The notes: generated by a model from the letters alone, not told the origin. Counted from the stretch's first letter, positions 7,665 through 16,742 are shown. The stretch: 24,976 nt of DNA from an uncultured Verrucomicrobiota bacterium (GCA_913050205.1 CAJXAU010000002.1:1-24976), one strand, 5' to 3'. Numbers and translations: made by a program.

Positions 7665-10600
7665 ATGTCAGACAACAATAACCCGCTGAGTTCCTTCGCT
7701 GCCACGCGCTTGCCATGGGTGGTGGCTGCGTGTGCGCTCGTGCTTTACCTCGCCACCCTTCATTCGTGGATCAGTTTCGCCAGTCTGCCCGCCATCTCAC
7801 ACGTTGGCGGATGGCATGACCTTCCACAGACGAAACAACCGCTGCTATATCTCGTCACGCTCCCACTAAAACTCCTGCCAGTGTCTGCTGTGCCGGCGGC
7901 GATGAATGTACTCGCAGCCATCTTTGGCGCACTCACCCTCGCGCTACTTGCACGTTCGGTTGCCCTGCTGCCACACGACCGGACGAAGGAACAACGCCAG
8001 CGCGAACAAAGTGAACACTCCCTGTTAAGCATTGGGTTGAACTGGGTGCCGCCCGTGTTCGCCGCTTTGGTTTGCGGGTTGCAGCTCAGTTTCTGGCAAC
8101 ATGCCACATCCGGCACAGGTGAAATATTGAACCTGCTCTTGTTCGCGTACGTTATTCGCTGCCTGCTCGAGTACCGGCTTGACCACAAGCCGGGGTGGTT
8201 GATCCGAGCCACGGTGGTGTTTGCGATCAGTATCCCAAACAACTGGGGTATGATTGGCTTCCTTCCGCTTTTCGGCGTTGCGCTGTTGTGGACCGGCCGC
8301 ATGCGACTCTTCCGTGATGGGCTATGGATTAAACTGCTGATAACCGGCATCGCTGGTCTGGCTCTCTATTTGCTACTGCCACTGGTAGCCATCGCAACCG
8401 GGAGCGAGTACGGGTTCGGCGAGGTTTTGACGGATAATTTGGGTGACCAAAAATCGTTTCTGTCCAATCTGTTCAGAAACCGCCTCGAGGTGATGGTCAT
8501 GTCCTGCACAGCGATCCTGCCACTGCTACTGCTTGGCATCCGTTGGCCAGTTAGTTTTGGGGACACCAACGCCGCCGCCTCAGCCATCACCACCGTCCTG
8601 CTTCGGTTGGTACATTTTTTATTTCTCGTCGCGTGCGTCTACACAGCGTTCGATCATCTTTTCAGCCCACGCAAACTCGTCCAGGCCCAGCAGGTGGTCG
8701 GAGTCGGCGCACCGTTCGTTACTTTCTATTATCTGGGCAGTCTCTCGGCCGGATATTTTCTGGGCTACCTGCTTCTCCTATTTGGCAAGGAAGATGCGCG
8801 GCGCTGGCAAAAACCGACGGCCTTTTCCAAGGCATTGAACCGTGGCCTGTACGGAGGCCTCACCGTCGCCGCTTTTGGCGTTGTAGGATTGCTCGCCTGG
8901 CAAAACATCGGTGCAGTCTGGGCGCACAACAAAAACGACATTACCGGGAAATACACAAAGTGGCTCGCAGAGGATTTGCCGAAGGAAACCGTAGTCCTGA
9001 TAAGCGACGGCGACATGAGCCCTCAACGGCAGTTACTGAAGGCGGAACTGGCCCGCTCCAGCAGGGAAAATCCGCCATTACTTGTGGATACCCACCGCTT
9101 GGCCTCGCCGAGGTATCACGAGCGCTTGGCCAAGCTCAATAACGCTTGGCCCGCCCTGTCTGACGAAGTTGCCGACTCAATCCTTGTTGATGAGTTTTTG
9201 ATCCTCGAAAAACTGCACGAGGTCATCGACAAGACTCCAATCTACTACACTCATCCAAGCTTCGGTTATTTCTTTGAGCAATTTCATACTCAGTCCCACC
9301 AGGGAATCTTCCGCTTGGCCAAGTACGAACTCGGGGGCGAATCCCTGGACAAACCCAAGCTCACCACATCGGCGATTGAGTCCGAATCGGAATTGGAAAA
9401 ATCAGTAAGATCCACATTCGGATCGATTGCGGAAAGTGTCGCCGAATTGCAGCGATCGAATTTTCAGGACACTCTCATCATCATGGGCTGGCTGTCGCGA
9501 AACATGAACGCACGCGGTGTGGCACTCGCCCGAAGCAACCAACCTTCTGAAGCGGAGTCGATGTACCGAATCGCCAACGACCTGTTTCAAGGCAGTCCAA
9601 ATGGAAACATCACGGCACAGGCAAACCTCCGCCACCTATTTGAACTGCAAAATAAAACTGATGACGATTTTCCATTCAGTGAAAACCTCGACGATCTGTT
9701 GTCTGACCAGAAACTACTCGCTCTCTCGCGAATCAATCACACGTTAAAAACATACGGCCCACTGGACGAGCCCGGGGCCTGCCTGATTTTGGGGAAGTTT
9801 TTTGAAAGCCAATCCCAAATCCGCCAAGCCTATCATGAGTTGGTTCGCGCCACGGAACTCACCACCACCGACCCCGAACCGTTGCTGTTCGTCGCCAACA
9901 TGTTTGTCACCTACGGGATGCCTGACAAAACCCAGCCATTCATTGAAAAACTTCGAGAGATGCACAAAACCAACGCGTTCCAACCCGAGCAACAAGTGCA
10001 GTTGATCGGCATAGAGACCGGCGTCCGCCTCCTGCAAACCGACTTGGCAACCGCCGAAAAATATTTAACCGAACAACTTGAGCCCCACATGGCCACCCTA
10101 CCCGGGTTGCAGACCGCGCTTGGCTTCTACATGGAAAATGAACTCCCGGAAAAAGCTCTACCCATCCTCGATCTCTGGCTCAAAGAACGCCCGCAGGATA
10201 TCGATGCGCTAGTCGGTAAAGGCCTCCTGTTGGCCCAACTCAAGAATTTTGACAATGCCATCAGCGTCCTCGAAAACGCGTTCGATCAGGCAAACGGCAG
10301 TACAAAATCAAACATCCGTTCCCAACTCGCTGGCGTGTACGTCGAGATGGGTGAATTTGAGACTGCACTGGAATACATCGATGAAGCACTTGATACCAAC
10401 AGCGATTCGGGAAAATTCCGTTACCAAAAAGCGACCATCTACATGCAAATGAATCAGCATGACGATGCCATCGTAATCTTCGACGATCTTCTGGCCCTGA
10501 ATGAATGGAACCCCGAGGTGCTGGCAAACCGCGCCGAGTCGTACATGGCGACCAAACAATACTCGAACGCCAAGTCGGACTACAAAAAACTCCAGTCCCT

Positions 10601-10793
10601 GACCCCGAACGACCCGCGCATGTACCTCCGATTTGCGCAGATTGCCGAGGCGGAAAAATCCCCCTCCGATGAATTGAAAAATTACAACCTGTTCCTGAAG
10701 TATGTGGATCAGGAATCCGTTCCCGCCTCTGAGCTTGAGCAGATTAAAAAACGGGTAAGCGAGTTGGAAAACTCACAGGGCTCCACTCCGTAA
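7665..10793 (+). CDS. Multi-spanning membrane protein (GT117/DUF2723-like) with C-terminal TPR repeats
   Basis: A 1042-residue protein in two halves. Residues ~15-415 hold about ten hydrophobic segments, with a first extracytoplasmic loop (TLHSWISFASLPAISHVGGW) followed by QPLLYLVTLPLKLLP and an AAMNVLAAIFGALTLALL helix. This layout resembles the DUF2723/TMEM260 group (GT117), O-mannosyltransferase-like proteins of the GT-C fold. Residues ~600-1040 are helical with tetratricopeptide-like periodicity (for example ALEYIDEALDTNSDSGKFRY and AIVIFDDLLALNEWNPEVL), so they probably form an extracytoplasmic or cytoplasmic binding scaffold. The residues between (~425-560) form a soluble linker region. 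Two palindrome cores at 9125-9134 and 9314-9323 encode RLAK units. The GT4 glycosyltransferase gene begins 3 nt after the stop. A role in envelope glycan or glycoprotein assembly is inferred; an acceptor is not evident. Confidence 0.72.
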   Translation: MSDNNNPLSSFAATRLPWVVAACALVLYLATLHSWISFASLPAISHVGGWHDLPQTKQPLLYLVTLPLKLLPVSAVPAAMNVLAAIFGALTLALLARSVALLPHDRTKEQRQREQSEHSLLSIGLNWVPPVFAALVCGLQLSFWQHATSGTGEILNLLLFAYVIRCLLEYRLDHKPGWLIRATVVFAISIPNNWGMIGFLPLFGVALLWTGRMRLFRDGLWIKLLITGIAGLALYLLLPLVAIATGSEYGFGEVLTDNLGDQKSFLSNLFRNRLEVMVMSCTAILPLLLLGIRWPVSFGDTNAAASAITTVLLRLVHFLFLVACVYTAFDHLFSPRKLVQAQQVVGVGAPFVTFYYLGSLSAGYFLGYLLLLFGKEDARRWQKPTAFSKALNRGLYGGLTVAAFGVVGLLAWQNIGAVWAHNKNDITGKYTKWLAEDLPKETVVLISDGDMSPQRQLLKAELARSSRENPPLLVDTHRLASPRYHERLAKLNNAWPALSDEVADSILVDEFLILEKLHEVIDKTPIYYTHPSFGYFFEQFHTQSHQGIFRLAKYELGGESLDKPKLTTSAIESESELEKSVRSTFGSIAESVAELQRSNFQDTLIIMGWLSRNMNARGVALARSNQPSEAESMYRIANDLFQGSPNGNITAQANLRHLFELQNKTDDDFPFSENLDDLLSDQKLLALSRINHTLKTYGPLDEPGACLILGKFFESQSQIRQAYHELVRATELTTTDPEPLLFVANMFVTYGMPDKTQPFIEKLREMHKTNAFQPEQQVQLIGIETGVRLLQTDLATAEKYLTEQLEPHMATLPGLQTALGFYMENELPEKALPILDLWLKERPQDIDALVGKGLLLAQLKNFDNAISVLENAFDQANGSTKSNIRSQLAGVYVEMGEFETALEYIDEALDTNSDSGKFRYQKATIYMQMNQHDDAIVIFDDLLALNEWNPEVLANRAESYMATKQYSNAKSDYKKLQSLTPNDPRMYLRFAQIAEAEKSPSDELKNYNLFLKYVDQESVPASELEQIKKRVSELENSQGSTP

Positions 10794-10796
10794 CCC

Positions 10797-11957
10797 ATGC
10801 GCGTTGCGCACGTCATTACCCGGCTAATTGTCGGCGGTGCACAGGAGAATACCCTCGCGACTGTTCTCGGTCTTCATCAAAAAAAAGAGGTCTCCGTCCG
10901 ACTTTATTCCGGCCCAACCACCGGACCGGAAGGCTCACTGGAATCAACGGTTAAGAGTGTTGAAGGGCTTTTCCAATTGATTTCGAATCTCGTACGACCG
11001 GTCAATCCAATCCGTGATTTTCTTGCCTACCGCCAATTGGTTCATGAGTTCAGGCAATTCCAACCCGACATCGTTCACACACACAGCGGCAAAGCCGGCT
11101 TGATCGGGAGGCTAGCCGCAAAAAAAGTCGGCGTGCCGTTGATCATTCACTCCATCCACGGCCCCTCGTTTGGCGCCTTCCAGGGTAGCGTTGCCAATGC
11201 AATTTTCAGCGAAGCTGAACGGTTTGCCGGAGCACGAACTGACCACTTCATTACCGTCGCCGACGCGATGAAGACTCAATATCTCGCCGCCGGAATTGGC
11301 CGGGAGGAAAACTACACGCAGATTTTCAGCGGCTTCGATCTGAATCCTTTTTTGGCATCCAACAACTCGGCAACATTACGCAAAAAACTCGGACTGAAGG
11401 ACGACGATTTTGTTGTTGGCAAAATTGCCCGGTTGTTCGAACTGAAAGGACACGAGCATTTGTTTTCAATCGCCCCAAACTTGGTCAGGCGAATTCCAAA
11501 CATCCGGTTCCTGCTCGTGGGCGATGGCGTTTTGCGGGAGGATTATGAGCGCTTGGCCAAGCGCATCGGGTGTGAGGAGAACTTCATATTTTTGGGATTA
11601 GTCCCTCCTGTGGAGATCCCAAAACTTGTTGGGATCATGGACTGCCTAGTCCACCTGTCACAGAGGGAAGGTTTACCCCGCGCCCTTCCCCAAGCGATGG
11701 CCGCCGCTAAACCGGTGGTGGCGTTCGATTGCGATGGAGCAGGCGAAGTCTGCCTAGACGAGCAAACTGGTTCGCTTATCCCTGCGGGCGATCTGGCCAA
11801 GTTGGAGGAAAGCCTCGTGCGCTTGGCCAAGGACTCTCCGCTACGACAATCACTTGGCCAAGCAGGCCAAGCGTTCGTGAAGGAAAAGTTTTCCGTGGAG
11901 CGCTTGGTGGAAGATCAATACCAACTCTACCAACGCCTGCTCGCCGGGAATGATTAA
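10797..11957 (+). CDS. Glycosyltransferase family 4 (GT-B fold)
   Basis: A 386-residue cytosolic or membrane-associated glycosyltransferase. The N-terminal Rossmann half begins MRVAHVITRLIVGGAQENTL, with the family GGAQ loop, and contains PDIVHTHSGKAGLIGRLAA. The C-terminal nucleotide-sugar half has VGKIARLFELKGHEHL, RFLLVGDGVLREDYERL, and the acidic EGLPRALPQAMAAAKPVVAF block with the donor-binding Glu. It is translated 3 nt after the TPR membrane protein, so the two are very likely coupled and act on the same glycan. Three palindrome cores fall in the C-terminal half (11552-11561, 11822-11831, 11853-11862). Its TAA stop shares four bases with the stop of the convergent DUF1552 gene. Confidence 0.9.
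   Translation: MRVAHVITRLIVGGAQENTLATVLGLHQKKEVSVRLYSGPTTGPEGSLESTVKSVEGLFQLISNLVRPVNPIRDFLAYRQLVHEFRQFQPDIVHTHSGKAGLIGRLAAKKVGVPLIIHSIHGPSFGAFQGSVANAIFSEAERFAGARTDHFITVADAMKTQYLAAGIGREENYTQIFSGFDLNPFLASNNSATLRKKLGLKDDDFVVGKIARLFELKGHEHLFSIAPNLVRRIPNIRFLLVGDGVLREDYERLAKRIGCEENFIFLGLVPPVEIPKLVGIMDCLVHLSQREGLPRALPQAMAAAKPVVAFDCDGAGEVCLDEQTGSLIPAGDLAKLEESLVRLAKDSPLRQSLGQAGQAFVKEKFSVERLVEDQYQLYQRLLAGND
11549..11564. repeat. Iterated palindrome, 16-bp copy (in the GT4 gene)
   Basis: GCGCTTGGCCAAGCGC, identical to the intergenic copy at 622-637. Here it is coding and read as part of Glu-Arg-Leu-Ala-Lys-Arg, in the helix following the donor-domain VGDG turn. Confidence 0.9.
11822..11873. repeat. 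Paired palindrome cores in the GT4 C-terminus
   Basis: Cores at 11822-11831 (read Leu-Ala-Lys) and 11853-11862 (read Leu-Gly-Gln) are only 21 bases apart, and the second is followed at once by another half-site, GGCCAAGCG (11865-11873). The two cores are in different reading frames, so they are not a duplicated protein repeat. Confidence 0.85.
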
Positions 11958-13369
11958 GCGAGAATCGAACTGATGTGTTGCCGGTCGCGCTTGGCCGGGC
12001 CAAGGCGGTGTTTTGCACCCATCGCACCCACCATCGTGTTGTAAACATCGATCCCTTCCGCCCCGACGTCCATAATTTCGCCAGTCTTGAAGCGGCCGTT
12101 TGCACCGGTAATCGCGTGGAAGACCCCGGAGAGTTCCCGCTTGGAGTCATTGTGGCGTCCATCGCCAGACTCGGTAGAAATGGTGATCATCGAGTTTTCC
12201 AAAATGGACCGGCCGTTGGCCTCCTTTTCCGAGTCGAGTCGATTAAGGAAGTAAGCAACCTCACGCATTTTCATGTGGGCATGGGCGCGAAGTTGCTCGT
12301 TCTTTTTCTTCTCGCTGAACTTGTGCCACCACTCATGGCTGCAGCCCTGGTCACCCGAGGCGTTTAATTGCTTCGGATCGTTGAATTCAAAAATCTTTCT
12401 GCCATCGTAATCATAGTCACCAACCAGTCGAATTCGCTCACCCGCAGCGAGGAACGTGATGGAGCCAAACCGGACTCGATCCATCTGGACTGACAAGGCG
12501 TACAGGTCGGCCATTAAGTGCCACTCGGTGGTTAATTCTTCCAGCGTGATGTCGATGCCCTGGCCACCCGGATCAGCCTGCCCGCCGTGCAACAATTCAG
12601 AGCGGGGCGGTAGTTTCGGCCCCTTGTCCTTACGATGTTTCATTTCGAAGGCGCGTAACTCGTACTCACGAATCCGCTCAAGGTGCTCGGCCACACGGTT
12701 TTTGGAGGCACTGCCCAGCGGGGAGTTTGCCCCGGTGTAAAACTTGTACTGATCAACCACGGAATCAAGCACGCTGCGCTTCAGTCGTAATTTCCGCGCG
12801 TCACCACCCGTGCCTGCGTCGACAGCCCCAAACACACGATCGAACAGGTCACGCGGTTTTTCCTGCATCGTCCCGGCTACCGTGCCGTCTTGATTGTAGC
12901 TGTGCAGATAGCGCCCCACACGACTCCGGCGGAAGTACGTGCCCCCGATCAATGTTGGCACCATCCCCGGGGGGAGTCCGTCAGGATGATGCGCCTGCCG
13001 AACCACCTGGTCGATTGAAGGTCCACCCGCCTTGGCCTCACCACCGGCCGGCATAGCCGTGAACGAACCGGTCGCTCCGTCAAAGTGAGCGTTGATGCCG
13101 CTGACGTCGCAACGCACCTGATCCACATCGCGCATGATGAGTAACTTTTCTCGAAGAGGCTTGAGCGGCTCGAGCACACCTTCATAGCCCTCCTTTTGGA
13201 GTGGTGCCGGGATTCCCAATCCAAAAAAAACATTGAACGCCCTGACCGGTACATCCTTCGCTGCAGTTCCCGCCGCGGAAAACGCCATCTCCTCCAGCAA
13301 CGGCAACCCGACCGTGATGCCACCCAGCCCCTTGAGCATTGTTCGTCGATTCATTGGTTTACTCTTCAT
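11954..13369 (-). CDS. DUF1552-family secreted protein
   Basis: A 471-residue protein of the DUF1552 family (PF07586), common in planctomycetes and verrucomicrobia beside DUF1592/DUF1588 cytochrome proteins. The N-terminus carries a twin-arginine-like signal (MNRRTMLKGLGGITVGLPLL), so export by the Tat route is likely; translation may start at the first Met or at Met6. Blocks typical of the family include FNVFFGLGIPAP, LLIMRDVDQVRCDVSGINAH, GPSIDQVV and the later LYALSVQMDRVRFGSITFL and ITISTESGDGRHND. The gene overlaps the end of the upstream PSD1-type gene by 11 nt, which suggests translational coupling and a shared complex. The reaction is unknown. A degenerate palindrome with five extra central bases lies near its 3' end (11990-12004). 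Confidence 0.88.
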   Translation of the reverse strand: MKSKPMNRRTMLKGLGGITVGLPLLEEMAFSAAGTAAKDVPVRAFNVFFGLGIPAPLQKEGYEGVLEPLKPLREKLLIMRDVDQVRCDVSGINAHFDGATGSFTAMPAGGEAKAGGPSIDQVVRQAHHPDGLPPGMVPTLIGGTYFRRSRVGRYLHSYNQDGTVAGTMQEKPRDLFDRVFGAVDAGTGGDARKLRLKRSVLDSVVDQYKFYTGANSPLGSASKNRVAEHLERIREYELRAFEMKHRKDKGPKLPPRSELLHGGQADPGGQGIDITLEELTTEWHLMADLYALSVQMDRVRFGSITFLAAGERIRLVGDYDYDGRKIFEFNDPKQLNASGDQGCSHEWWHKFSEKKKNEQLRAHAHMKMREVAYFLNRLDSEKEANGRSILENSMITISTESGDGRHNDSKRELSGVFHAITGANGRFKTGEIMDVGAEGIDVYNTMVGAMGAKHRLGPAKRDRQHISSILA

Positions 13370-16055
13370 TGTCAGATTCTGTTTGAATTTTTTGTACTAA
13401 ATCACTTTTTACAATCGCGCGAATCACACTGGCGTAAGTTCCGCCACCCTTCTGCGCCGCCTGATGTATCTTGTCAAGAGCGAGCGCATCCGGTTGGCCA
13501 AGCGGGCGGCCAAGTGCGAATTGGGCAACTTTCCACGTCAGGCATTGGCCCACGCGGTCGCTTGCGGTAAGCAGATCCATCAACTCCGCCGAGGTCTTGT
13601 ACGGCACCGGCTTGGCCGAACCGGGAAACAGGATCTCCCCGTCTTCCCGAAGCGCGTTCCCGTGCTCATCCTTTTTGTGAAAGGAACCGATGCCATCGAA
13701 CATTTCCAAACCGTATGCCAAAGGCTCAAACTTGCCATGGCACCCTCCGCAAGACTTGTTCGCCACGCGATCTTCCGCGATCGAACGTTGTGTCAGGCCC
13801 GGCTTGGTTGGCACCGGCGTTGTATCCACGCACGGAGGAGGATCTTTCACTCCACTTCGCAACAAGTCATGCAGCACGAACAAACCGCGGGTTACCATCG
13901 AGGCCTCGTCCCCACCGATAGTCAAAACACTCCCCTGCGTCAGCAATCCACCCCGCTCCGGCACCCCCGACAGATCGTACCTCGCCAGCCCTTCTCCCTT
14001 CGCCGGAGACAGATCGTAGTGCTTGGCCAAGCGCGGCGTCGCAAAAGTCACGTCCGCGTTCAACAAATGTGCCATTGGACGATTTTGTTTCCAGATTACC
14101 TCTTCGAAAAACGCAAGCGACTCGGCCTTCATGTCATTGGCTAACTCACGGCTCCAGCCGGGGTAACGCTTGGCATTCGGGCTCATGTTAGCCAAGCGGT
14201 TTAGATTCAGCCACTCATTGGCGAACTCTAACGAGCGCCGCAAAGCCCGAGGGTCCGCAAGCATCCGGTCGATTTGCTCGTCCATCACTTCTGGCGCGTA
14301 CAAGTCACCGCTCTCGGCCAACTCCAGCAGTTTTTTGTCGGGCGCCGCACCCCAGATTATAAAGCTAAGCCGCGTAGCCAGTTCATATTCGGAAACCGGC
14401 CAGACATCCCCGTCGCCCTTCTGGTTTTCCACCCGGTAAATAAAACGGGGAGACTGCAGCATCGCCTCGAGCATCAACCCCACGCCCTCCTCCAGCGTCC
14501 CCCCCGTGCCGGTCACGGTTGTCGTGATTCCACGAAAAGCTGCCACTTCAGATGAATTCAAGTCGCCCCGAAGAAAATCTCTGCCCATGTTTGAAATGAA
14601 CCCCCGCATCGAATTGTCCGTCAGGTTCAGGCGCTTGTTGTACCGGTCGATAAACGCACGGACATCCATTTTCTCCACAATCAAGCTGGCCAAGGTTGAG
14701 TAGGCCTCGATGTGTTTTAGGTCGACCTTCAAGTTGTAAGCCGTGTTGCTGAATCCATCCGCCCGAATGTCAGCCGGCAACAACTCCCGAGCCTCATTCT
14801 CGATATTCACCCCAACAACACTTTTCACGGATCGAATGTACTCAGAGACCGTCAATCGTCGCACCCAGTTTTCCGTGGCGCGACGATCAAACGTGTGCGC
14901 AAGCGGATCAATCTCTTCCGTAGTCCAAACCGCCCCGTCATCGATCCATTTTCGTAACAGGCGTTTTTCCTCAACGGTCAACGGTTCACGTTCATCCGGC
15001 ATGTCGTCCGACTCGACCACCTCCCAGATCAAACTCTCGGCCGACTTGCCGGGAATGATCGCCTTGTCGCCATTACTCAATGCGAACGCTCTTGCTTTCT
15101 TGGAAAGATCCAACTTGCCCTTACGGGTTGCTGTGTCGTGGCACTCAAGGCAATGCCGGGAGAGGATGGGAACAATTTCCTCGTCAAAAAACTTCTCTTT
15201 TTCAGTTCGCTGCTTGGCTGCCAACTCCACTCGCACACTCTCGCCGTCCAAGCCGGCTTGAAAATTCCTTAACACCTCGGATGCACTCAGATCACGACCG
15301 TAAATGGCCACCAAGTGAATAGCCCCCAGCCAAGGTCGCCCCTTTGTCATTTCGTTGGCCAGACCAAGCCGATAGGACGCATCCCATTTACCGGTTCTCC
15401 CCCCCACTGACTTGCTACTATTCAACTTACCGTTCAAATAGAGTTTGGCTTGGCCTGCCTTGTTCCGTGTGTAAACCACGTGCGTCAGCTTCAAGTTCAG
15501 ACTACCCGACTTACCCGCGATCGAGGGCAATCCGTTGCTACTTGTCTCCGTGGTTCTAAAGCGGGCATCGTAATGATCCCCCTCCTGCCCAAGCGTGATA
15601 TTCCTATTGGTGCTGTTCCCGGAAATCGTGACAATCCGGGCCGGGCCTTCCTGTTTTTTATTGGCAGGCCGAACCCACGCCTCAAGCGTAATCTCACCGG
15701 ATCGCCGCACCGCGTTGGAAACCTTCGATGCCGGCTTGACGGAACGAATCAAAGTCTGGGCGCGAACCTCAAGCCCCCCCTCGGAGCGGCGGACGTTTTT
15801 TAAATTTTCGATTTTTAAATCCAACGCTTGGCCCACACCGGATCGGTCCTTGACCAATTCGCCCTTGGCCAAGCGGAAATCATACAATGCCAACAAGCCC
15901 TCGTTTACACGCTCGGCGGCATGCAAGGGCAAACACGTCATCAGCACAACCAAGCCAAGCCAAAGCACACCCAACCCGGAGCGACCGACGGCAATACCTC
16001 TCGAGGGCATCGACATTAATAATTGAAGACCACGCATAACAATGAACTGGGGCAA
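13359..16055 (-). CDS. PSD1/DUF1592-type multi-domain protein with LamG-like and haem c motifs
   Basis: An 898-residue exported protein. After a signal segment (SGLGVLWLGLVVLMTCLPLHA, cleaved near residue 47) there is a concanavalin-like LamG domain (~50-275: LLALYDFRLAKG, ITLEAWVRPA, LTHVVYTRN, LYLNGKLNSS). It is followed by a cytochrome c-like domain with CLECH near residue 301 (PSCyt1 type), then the DUF1587, DUF1595, DUF1592, DUF1588 and DUF1585 series, including RLTVSEYIRSV, SPRFIYRVEN and a second CxxCH, CGGCH, near residue 769. Met7, Met14 and Met16 are alternative starts nearer the signal peptide. Its 3' end overlaps the DUF1552 start. Such pairs are thought to be extracytoplasmic redox or polysaccharide-modifying proteins, but no function is proven. 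Two palindrome cores encode RLAK units (14022-14031 and 15864-15873). Confidence 0.88.
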   Translation of the reverse strand: MPQFIVMRGLQLLMSMPSRGIAVGRSGLGVLWLGLVVLMTCLPLHAAERVNEGLLALYDFRLAKGELVKDRSGVGQALDLKIENLKNVRRSEGGLEVRAQTLIRSVKPASKVSNAVRRSGEITLEAWVRPANKKQEGPARIVTISGNSTNRNITLGQEGDHYDARFRTTETSSNGLPSIAGKSGSLNLKLTHVVYTRNKAGQAKLYLNGKLNSSKSVGGRTGKWDASYRLGLANEMTKGRPWLGAIHLVAIYGRDLSASEVLRNFQAGLDGESVRVELAAKQRTEKEKFFDEEIVPILSRHCLECHDTATRKGKLDLSKKARAFALSNGDKAIIPGKSAESLIWEVVESDDMPDEREPLTVEEKRLLRKWIDDGAVWTTEEIDPLAHTFDRRATENWVRRLTVSEYIRSVKSVVGVNIENEARELLPADIRADGFSNTAYNLKVDLKHIEAYSTLASLIVEKMDVRAFIDRYNKRLNLTDNSMRGFISNMGRDFLRGDLNSSEVAAFRGITTTVTGTGGTLEEGVGLMLEAMLQSPRFIYRVENQKGDGDVWPVSEYELATRLSFIIWGAAPDKKLLELAESGDLYAPEVMDEQIDRMLADPRALRRSLEFANEWLNLNRLANMSPNAKRYPGWSRELANDMKAESLAFFEEVIWKQNRPMAHLLNADVTFATPRLAKHYDLSPAKGEGLARYDLSGVPERGGLLTQGSVLTIGGDEASMVTRGLFVLHDLLRSGVKDPPPCVDTTPVPTKPGLTQRSIAEDRVANKSCGGCHGKFEPLAYGLEMFDGIGSFHKKDEHGNALREDGEILFPGSAKPVPYKTSAELMDLLTASDRVGQCLTWKVAQFALGRPLGQPDALALDKIHQAAQKGGGTYASVIRAIVKSDLVQKIQTESDNEE
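14167..14198. repeat. Split palindrome: two 8-base half-sites 16 bases apart
   Basis: CGCTTGGC (14167-14174) and GCCAAGCG (14191-14198) are perfect inverted arms matching the halves of the iterated palindrome but separated by 16 bases. It lies inside the DUF1592-type region of the PSD1 gene, where the coding strand reads Arg-Leu-Ala-Asn and Asn-Ala-Lys-Arg at the two arms. Confidence 0.7.
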
Positions 16056-16201
16056 CTATGCTGCACCTCTGTTGGTCTGTCAAAAGGCGGATGAAGGACA
16101 ATCTTTCAACTTCGAATCGGCTGGGCTACTTTTCCGCAGCGCACAGGCACGAACCATCCGAAGTGGGAAGAAGTAAGAAAATGTTCTCGGAAAAAGAAAA
16201 A

Positions 16202-16277
16202 TGGTGGAGCCGACTGGAGTCGAACCAGCGACCCCCACAATGCCATTGTGGTGCTCTACCAACTGAGCTACGACCCC
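16202..16277 (-). tRNA. tRNA-Ala (anticodon GGC)
   Basis: A complete 76-nt cloverleaf on the minus strand with the 3' CCA encoded. Acceptor stem GGGGTCG pairs with CGGCTCC and includes the G3:U70 wobble that is the classic alanine identity element. The D-arm (GCTC/GAGC), anticodon stem (CCACA/TGTGG) with loop ATGGCAT, variable loop of five, and T-arm with loop TTCGACT are all regular. The anticodon GGC reads GCC and GCU. It lies alone between the PSD1-type gene and the divergent VOC gene. Confidence 0.97.
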
Positions 16278-16355
16278 ACCAGAGGGACGGCGATTGTATG
16301 GATTCGCCTTGAGCCGTCAAACGCTTTTTCAAAAAACAACAAAGCACACCATTTC

Positions 16356-16721
16356 ATGACTCATTACGAATTAAACCACGTGGCACTTCACGTCGGAGAC
16401 GTTGAAAAAAGCTGCGACTTTTACCGGGATGTCCTCAAACTGGAACCAATGGAACGACCTGCCTTCGATTTCCCCGGCGCTTGGTTTAGGTTGGGCGAAT
16501 TTCAGGAACTACACCTGATCGGAGGGCGCGAGGATGCCGTCATCTCAAGACCTCGCAGCAATCACTTTGCTCTGCGAGCAGACAACCTCGACGAGTGGGA
16601 GGAATATTTCAAAAAAATCGGGCAGGCATACGTGCCGCGCCGTACCCGGCCGGACGGAGCATTCCAAATCTACGTGGCCGACCCGGATGGCTACCACATC
16701 GAGTTGTTCACAGGACCATAA
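16356..16721 (+). CDS. VOC/glyoxalase-fold protein
   Basis: A 121-residue single-chain vicinal-oxygen-chelate protein with two beta-alpha-beta-beta-beta units. It starts ELNHVALHVGDVEKSCDFYR, contains FRLGEFQELHLIGG and SNHFALRADNLDEW, and ends with IYVADPDGYHIELFTGP. Candidate metal ligands are His8, His53, His70 and Glu116, which fit the one His/Glu set per half expected of the fold. The ATG at 16356 is chosen because the frame upstream runs through the tRNA. It resembles glyoxalase or bleomycin-resistance-type proteins, and the substrate is unknown. It has no operon partner. Confidence 0.85.
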   Translation: MTHYELNHVALHVGDVEKSCDFYRDVLKLEPMERPAFDFPGAWFRLGEFQELHLIGGREDAVISRPRSNHFALRADNLDEWEEYFKKIGQAYVPRRTRPDGAFQIYVADPDGYHIELFTGP

Positions 16722-16742
16722 ACGTCGCGCTTGGCCTAGAGA

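Noticed and set aside
16058..16312. An 84-codon plus-strand reading frame containing WSRLESNQRPPQCHCGALPTE
   Set aside because: This is the familiar false translation of the antisense of a tRNA gene; the tRNA-Ala cloverleaf explains the sequence.
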